A DNA stretch of 64,000 nucleotides from contig NC_134368.1 of the NCBI RefSeq assembly GCF_035582795.1, positions 44,321,501-44,385,500 of the forward strand, given 5' to 3'. The notes beneath the pieces were generated by a model, which was not told the DNA's origin, did not search any database, and saw nothing but the letters and a program-made list of their open reading frames with translations. Shown piece after piece: positions 27,601 to 36,600 of the stretch. The position numbers and the translations under genes are program-made. Position 1 is the first letter of the stretch, and every line of letters starts with the position of its first letter. The DNA is from Mycteria americana (taxonomy: Eukaryota > Chordata > Aves > Ciconiiformes > Ciconiidae).

Positions 27601-30600
27601 GTAGGAGCCCTACTATATAATATAATGGTTGTATTATATAGTACCATTATATAATACATATATATACCATTTATAACCATCATATATAACCATTATATAT
27701 GATGGTTATAAAATAACCATCATATAATGATGATTCTCTGGATACTCTCTGCTTTCTTACAAGGCATGATGCAGAGTGATCTCTGACAGGAGAGGTGTCC
27801 TGGAATTTATAGCCTTTGAGGGAGTTTTATTCCATGAGCTTGTCCTGTTGTTTTTTGAAACTATATAAGCTTCTAGCACCCAAACAGCTTGCAGCAACAT
27901 ATTTGACAGATCACTTCTTGCTGTGCTTTAATCCCATCAAACATTTGGGTTAATATTTTTTTTTAATGAAAGTTGCATCAAATCTTACTTTGGTGGCTGT
28001 ATGCACTTCTCATTTGCAACATGATCTAAATTGGCACTAAAACTATGAAGTCAAGATCTATGCTTTGCACAGGGAAATGAAGATCTCCCATGGAAATACT
28101 CAAATAGTTGGTGACTTGTTTTTCAGTAAGGACAAATTTTTGCCTTTCAGTGGAAGCTCAATGGTCTCAATAGGTACCTATGCATTAGGTTGAAGGACTA
28201 TTCTTCTGAATGCCACCATTTTATATTTTTGTCATATCCAAGTTCATCTTTCACAAGTAAGATTTTTTTGCTTTTAAATTAAATAGGGCTACTTGGATCA
28301 AGAAGGTAACCCCATAGGATTTGCTGGACTTGTGACCCACTTGTACTATTACGAGCCTTCAAATTTTGTTTTAGTGAGCTTTCTTGTGAAAGGTTTATTC
28401 CACAAATTGTGCCAGCCAATTAAAGGTAAATAATACTCCGTGCATCTTAATTGTGGTCTATGGCAGGCTCTGTAACCCCGGTGGTTCTGAAGTTTTCTGG
28501 GTGCCTTCTTGCTGCTGCCACCTTTTGCTTGCTTAGCCATCATCCTCATATCCTTGGCATCTGCATCTACACATTCTGCATATGCTTATATTTCTGTCTG
28601 AGAAAGCCAAGGCAAACATATGGCAATGCTAGTATCATGCACCTAAATTTACTGTTTGTGAAACATTCTGATGAGGTAGAAAAGAATGCTATACACAGAA
28701 AAAATAATAATTCTGACTCCAGAGCAAGATTTGAATGCCATGTAGCAAATAGGATGGATGACCATTCTGAATATCAACAAATTAAAAAAATGAAGTACTA
28801 CTAATGTCTCATTATATGAGTAAAATCCATTCTGTGCACTGAGATATGCTGCAGTATGTGAACATATAAGAATACAGTATTTGTACATATTAGTTGCCCA
28901 GAGATTTTGTATGTAATGAGTTGATCTTTATCCAATACAATTTTGCATAACTTCTGTCATGACAATGGCAGCTGGAAAGGAAACTCCTGAATAAGAATTG
29001 TTTATTTTAAGCAAAAAAAAAAAAAAAATTTTTTTTTACACTTTCATATTTAACCCAAGTACTTTCTGTTTTGACATAGGCTCAACTGTTTTTTCAGAAG
29101 ATGTCTTGGAAAAGCTAGTGCTCATTCTGGCAAACCTATTCGGCAGAAAATATCTTCCTGCCTGCTCAATGAAATATGAACGCACATTTTGCCAGTCAAA
29201 GGTAGAGAAAGCATTGGTCTTTACTGTAACTTATGTTGTGTACCACTTCAGTGAACTTGTTTTCCTTTTGCCAGTTAGACTAGTGTCATTATGGATGTAC
29301 AGTAGTCTGGTGGGCTAGCAGGTAGCTGCCCGCCCAGCCGCTCTCTTACTCCTCCATCTCAACAGGAGGGGGGAGAAAATGGGATGGAAATGCTTGTGGG
29401 TCGAGACAAAAACAGGGAGATTGCTTACCAGTTATGATCATGGGCAAAACAACCTCAACTTGTGGAAAATTAAGTTAATTTGTTGCCAATTAAAATAGAT
29501 TTTGGTAGTGAGAAACAAAAAATAAAAATTTCAACACCCACGCCCTCCCCCACCCCTCCTTCCCCAGGCTCAACTTTACTCCTTCATTCCCAACTCCATT
29601 ACTTCCCCTCCACCCTAAGCGGTGCAGGGCTGATGAGAAATGAGTTGTGGCTGATTCTTAACAGCTTGCTCTGCTGCTCCTTCCTCCTCACATGTCACCC
29701 TTCCTCCAGCACGAGTCCTCTCTGTGGGCTGCAGTCCTTCAGGATAAACCTGCTCCAGTGTGGGCTCTCCATGGGCTGTAGTTCTTTCAGAAAACATCCA
29801 GCTGCTCTGGTGTGGGATCCTTCACTGGCTGCAGTGTGGATATCTGCTCCGGCATGGCTGTCTCCACTGAGAGGGCTACAGGGAAGTCTCTGCTCCACTG
29901 TGGTCTCTTCTACAGGCTGCAGGGGAATCTCCATTTCATCACCTGGAGCACCTCCTCCCCCTCCTTCTCTGATCTTGGTGTGCACACTGCTGCTTCTCAC
30001 TCTGCCTGTGTGACATTTTTGCCCTTTCTTAAATAAGTTTTCACAGCGGTGCTGCACCTGTACCTGATGGGCTCAGCTCTGTCCTGTGGTGGGGCCATTG
30101 GAGCTGGCTGTGTCAGTCACGGGGCAGCCCTTGGACTCTCCTCACAGCAGCCAGCCCTGAACTGCATGCCCTCCCTGCCCCTGCCCCCGCCCCCACCAAC
30201 ACCTTGCCACCTACACGCAATACAAATAGCTAGAATAATTAAGAAAGTACTTACTGGATTAAAATAAATAAGCCTTGATGTAACCACAGAAGCAGCAGTT
30301 GGCTGTCAGGTTAAATGAAAAGTACGATTATTCAAGTATGTTTTAGTGATGACAGATTACTATATAGTTACTGTCATGATATTGCACAATGTAAAAGTAT
30401 AAATGACACAGCATTTCTTTATACAATACAACTCAAGTATCTCTTCCCCAAATGGCAATTTACTTTCTTCTCCTCACTCTGCTAGAATTTTGTCTCCATC
30501 TAAGGAGCTGTAGCTTTTTGTGACACAAACCAATGACCCAGAAGGACACCAGCATGCTCTGTGGTACATGACACTGTAGGCTTAGGGCTTTTTCAGAAAA

Positions 30601-33600
30601 TGGGACAATACTAATAGGATGAGCATTAACATTATTTATGCACAAAGGTAACCCACCATGGGTACATGCAGAAGTGAAACATTGATAATTTGCTCCTGTT
30701 GGCTCTTCTGTGGAAAGCCTTAAAATTTTGGAGGATGCAGCTATGGCTGGAACAACAAAGGAAACTTCTTCCAGATGAAGATGCTTACATGGCCAGTTTC
30801 CAGCAAGCATTCCAAGAGGAAAAATGTTATTTATTTCTGAAAAGTGGCTAGTCATGTTGGTAGGGAACCTGTGGAACACCAAGATATGCAAATCAAGATC
30901 TGGGAAAGGCAGCCCTTCAAAAATCCCTTTTTAGCTAGCTGAAACATCTTTAATAGAGCTGTTTGCCAAGTACTGTGTGAGCAAAAATTTAGGAATTTTA
31001 TACTTACGGTTTATCTTCTGTGCCTTTTTCTGCATGAAATTCATGTTCATCTTTAAGATCTGTTAATTCTAGATGGTCAGGCAGTCTGACAAGTTGGGTA
31101 AAGTTTGGAGCTGTACTCTTTCCTTCTTTCTACTAATACGCTATGTGTGTACTAATACTTTATGTATGCACCAATGTAGAACTGACGCTTTTGGAGAAAT
31201 TACCTGAATTAAGCAATAAACTGCATGTTATTTCAGGTCTTTCTAGAAGATCTGCCAGAAGACTTTGCAGATGCTGTAAATGAGTACAACACCAAAGTAG
31301 AGGAAAATTTTGCTCATTTTCTTCTGACAACTGCCAAGCTGGCAGATATCGAAAAAGAATACAGACTTCCACTTTCAAAGACAGGTAGGAAGTGAAAAAT
31401 TAGTGCATATTCATAATCTGTGAAATGTATTTTATTAGGGAAGTTAGGTTAATTCTTATTTTGTAAAGAAAAAAATGGTGACTTCAGACATGCTAATAAA
31501 GAGATAGATACACTTTCTATTTCACTTTTGTTTTACAAGCATTATAGATCATACTATATATTGTAGAAGTTTTGTACAGGAAAAGGATCATTTTAGTTGC
31601 TATTCTTTTATTATTTTGTAGAGGAAATAAAAATCAAAGGGACTTTTTTATAAAAGGAAAAATATATTAAGTGTAATTATTGAATAAAAGCCTTTTTATC
31701 TAATCATCAATGCATGTACAGATTCTCAAATGCCTGTGATACTTGAAGTGCTTTCAGAGTCTTACAAAGATTAGATTTTCAACATCTGAACGACCTTAAA
31801 GATTGAAGTAGCAGTGAAAGAACATTGCACCATTTCTTAAATCAACTAAGTTACTTATGCCAATAAATGATGTCCAATAACCAAAGCAATATGAAAAGGC
31901 ATGACTATAAAATTACCAAGCAATGTGGATTGCCATTGGGTGAAAACTATTTACTTACTACATAATCTTATGTTACTTCCTGGAAGAAAGATATTAAAGC
32001 AATGTAATATACCACTGTCCCAGTGCCTAGTCCTCTAAAAATAACATGCCTTCAAAAATACTATTTTTGCAGTAAGGAAGCACTTTAGTTAGCAGATAAC
32101 TGTATTTATTCATCCTTTTTTCCTACACTGGTACAGTGATTTTTTTAGTCTCTGCTGTGTACAAATACAAAAAAAAAAAAAAAAGGCCCAAATGACCTTA
32201 CAAGCTACTATGTCTTATAATCTACTTTGAGTTTCCAGTATGAGGATACCTGGATCATAGAAAGTTTTGTATAAAGTGGCTGTCAACTTATACAAAGGTG
32301 AGGCACTGGGGGAGATAAACAGATAAGGTGAATGCAAACCAAGACTGAATACTGCGTATGGCTTGAGATGGTAAATAGCAATTTTCCATTTCCAGTACAG
32401 AGCACTGGAAAGTGCTGTGTGTTACACCATAATGGTGTAACATTAGCAACACTATAGTGAAATCCTATTTTTTCATATTCAGTTTAAGATTGCTTCTTTT
32501 AACAATGGAGGGACCCCACACCTTGATATGTTACCTGAAAAACAGGAAATGAAGAGCTGTAAATCACAGAATGATGGAATTCCAAATTAGAAGAGCAAAG
32601 CATGGGTTGCCTTACATTTTCAGGATATATATTCCTTTATATATACACGTGTTACTACTGCTACTTTTACCCAGGATGTGAGCTGTGGAAATTGAATTTC
32701 CTATTCTACTTGAATGGTAAAGTTTCTTGTTTAAATGGAAAGTGTAATATGGTTGCATTCTCCCCATTTTTCTGAAGCTGTTTCACTTTGAAAGAAACGC
32801 TTTCCATTAGATTTACAGAAAAAGAAATGGAAGATCAAAGCATGTCCTATAGTTCAAGAGGTGGTAGAGACTTTTGTACTTACTTACCATAACTTGGGGA
32901 GAGGCTGCAAAAAAAATACCATGTCAAACTGCTGAGATTTTTTAATGAATGCCATAAACAGTGTAACTACAGCATACTTACCATAACACAAAGCAGAAAA
33001 GGTTACAGTGTAAGGATTGAAAGTATTGTTGATAATTTGGAAAGAAAGAAGAAGTTTCTATTTAGAAAAGGAAAATCAAAAGTACAAATGTATTTAGAAA
33101 TAACTAGACAGGTCTTCTACAGACAGTGATTTAAGTTACAGGCAGACCATAAGCCAACTGAAATGCCATGCTGTTGCAAAAACAGAAATTCATGCTGGGT
33201 TGCATAAAACAGAGTGCTTGTATGTGACAACCTTCACATACTTAAGCCCTAACAGGGCCTCAGTTAGAATACTCATTCTTTAGAGCTCCATGCTTTAGGA
33301 AGAATGTTGGCTGGGAGTCCAGAGGATAGCAGTAAAAATTATTAGATATCTAGCTATTAAGACCTGTGAATACAGGTTGAAAAAAACTGTTTTTTTCTTC
33401 ATCGTAGGACAGAAGAAAAGATGGAGGTAAAATAAGTCTTCTAATAGTAACATTCCCTTTGTTTTGGGCACAACTTCATGCTGTTAGCAATTTTGGCTAC
33501 AGATGAGTCAAGGAGAAAGGCTTAAGTTGCGAGGGGGGGATTGAGACATAATTACTCTCACCACTAGAAAGCTCTTATATACTATAATCAGTTGCGTAGA

Positions 33601-36600
33601 GGTTCTTATGAACAAGACAAACAAACATCAATCAAGAAGGATTTCAGTTTAGAATATTAACTCTATTTCCTATCATTATCTACTGAACTGAAAATTTCTT
33701 GCTTTTAAAATAGATTGCTGAAGGGGAGCTTGTGTCTGCATAACTTACGTTGCATTTGAAACTTCTTGTCTAGATTTCACATCTAAGAATTGGCATGGCT
33801 CTGAACTAGCATCTTATTTGATGGACAACACCAAAAGCATATCTGCCATCTCACCTTTTGCATGTTTATCTGGAGTGGTTGATAATGATCTATTTCATAG
33901 GGAGATCATTAATAAAGTAAGTTATTTTTTCATGGGGGGGTAGAATGTTATTACAGTTCAATAAAAATATTTTTTTATTACAATCTTCTTGCCTCTGTGT
34001 AATATGATGGCACTATGCTCAAGTGTCACTCTTTAGGAGAAACAATTTGAAAGATCTAAAAAAAAAATAATCAGCACTGAGTAGCACCACATTATCACAG
34101 TGCAAGAAACACAGAATAAATGGATGTATGAAAAAAAAATCTTTAAATAGTTTGCTTTCTTGCAAGGCCTGTGTTCCTTTCGACTTGGAGACAAGTAAAT
34201 TACTGTAAAATTTCAGATTCAAACCATATCCTATCCCCAGTTTGTTTTCTCCACATCAGGAGTTTATTTTTTTTTAAATCAATCACACAGTAAGTCTCAA
34301 GGATCCTAGCAAAAGGATGCATTATTGCATTGATCATTTGCTTCTCAACTAGGATTTCAGTGATTACGTTAGCGTATGAATTAGCTTAATTGTAATATAC
34401 ATCAACATGTTTACTGTCAGCTTGCATTTTCCTGCGCTCTTCTACGTGGGCTTTGTAGCATTAGGAAAATATCATGACTCATAATTCTGTAATAGAAAAA
34501 AATCAAATTCCTCCACCTGAGGATTTGAAATTTACCTTCATCCTTAAAATGTTCCATGCTTAAGGCTGATTAATATATTCAAAGCATCAGTGAGAGAGTC
34601 TGAATACATTATATATGCGTATGGAAAAATCCTCATCTAAAACTCAAGAGAAATCCAGTGACCTAGTCAAATTTTAAATTACTCGGAATGTCCCAGAGCT
34701 GCACTGGCAGTGTAAATCACTTTACTAACAAACTCTCTGCTGTGTCTACAGCTTGCATGTACTTGTGTAGATTTTTTGAATGGTCCAGGATTAGAAGTGT
34801 GGAACTTTCCAGCTGTGGGTCTAAAGGTGTAGGTTTGACAAAATAGGCATATAAACAAAACCACAGTAGCTATTCAACAGATATTTGGTTTTTTTAGGCT
34901 GTCTTACGTTCCCTGGGAATTAATGTCACAAACTGCCCCCTGCTTTATTTGAGCAAGTATGATAATCAAGGAAGGAGGAGGCCACTCAATGCATATGCAC
35001 TGGACTTTTATAAGCATGGTTCCTTGATTGCATTGACAACTGATAACTGGTACGTACTACCATTTTTAATACAGTTAAACAGCAGGATTGTTTACAATAT
35101 GGTACATAACTACATCTTTTTGTTTTTAAAGCCTTCTCCCTCCAGAACTTAGGGATGGAATAGCTGTTAAATATGATTAGATTAGTTGAATGCTTTCAGG
35201 AGAACAAAACATATACTACATTAAAGTCCAATGGCAATGGCTGTAAAGTATTAGCCGGGAATTCAAAACAGTACCATAAACAGGAAGTCTTGACTACAGT
35301 GACACGGGTTATTTTGACAGGCTCTTCAGAAGGTGGGGGGGGGTTATGTAATCAAGGTTTTTTCACAATGAAAAAGATCAGGAAAGTCCCTGAAATGAGG
35401 AAGCCCCATGCAGTAGTCTAGAAGATGGTAACATAGTAGCAGAGAGATGTCAAAAACTTGGTCAAATAATAAAGACAGAAACAGATTACAGAAGGAATTC
35501 ATGATCAGTGTTAAAAGATACAGGCATCCAAAACACAAACTCTTTTCTGATACAGGAAGACTGTCATCATAGAAACCTGACTTTCACAGTAGCAAAGCAA
35601 AATTTGCCAGTAATTCGGTATTTGTATCAGTATTGCTTCAATACTTCCCCTTTTCCTAATCTTTTCTAAGCATTTAGCAACTTGTCCTGATAATGCAATC
35701 ATACTATCCTCTCTCTTTAAAGGAGAAAAAACAATGACCCACCAAAAACTGCCCAAGCTGGTCAACCACTGCCATATCTCATCATATTTTCATGTTTAAG
35801 CCTGTGGTACATGCAGTCTTCCTCTCTTTTTTCCTCCTGGATCACTTACGCTCTAGATTTTCCGAAACTGGAGTTTTAATCTTTTCTTTTATACTGTCTT
35901 GCCTGTATCTTTTAACACTGATCATGAATTCCTCCTGTAGTCTGTTTCTGTCTTTATTATTTGACCAAGCTTTTGACATCTCTCTGCTACTGTTACCATC
36001 GTCTAGACTACTGCATTGGACTTCCTCATTTCAGGGACTTCCACGATCTTTTTCATTGTGAAAAAAACCTTGATTAAATTAAAAAAAACTTCTGAAGAGC
36101 CTGTCAAGCTCTTACACTTCATAGAGCTTCAAACAAATAATCTTTGACAGTCTTTCACCTTCCTAATTAAGCAACTTATAAACTGCATCAATCTTCTGTT
36201 TCTTCTTCTCAGAAGCTGAATTTGAGATTTTCTTTCCTTTGCTCTTACCATTTACAGTCCTGTTGTCCTCTTCAGTCTTTTAGCGATGCACTTGCTAAAT
36301 GTGGTGTCTTGTCATTTTCATCATTATCACTTTTACCTTTGAATCTCACTGGTCTTCTGTAACCTTGTTCATTGAACCCTTGTCTTTATCAAACTTCTAG
36401 CTTGCAATTCTTAATGAAGCCATTCACATATCTGTTTTATTCCCAACCTCACCTCAAAAAAGCTCAACCACAAGCTCCCTCTCCCAGCTAACTCTATCAA
36501 GTATCTTTATTTTGCCTTCATGCTCATAGCCAGTAACTTTTATTAATGAGTAAGAAAATACCACCTCACTCTGCTCCCTGAGGGTGCTGTTGGGAGCATA

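Noticed and set aside
28451-28804. 117-codon + strand frame with a hydrophobic start
   Set aside because: It lies wholly in a DDX60 intron with no splice or promoter support. The hydrophobic run probably arises by chance.
29480-30013. 177-codon + strand frame
   Set aside because: Lies inside the LTR, which is GC-richer and stop-poor. No retroviral or host domain is seen.
35792-36061. 89-codon frame, plus the - strand frame 35344-35538 with similar translation
   Set aside because: The resemblance is explained by the two arms of the inverted repeat, not by duplicated genes.
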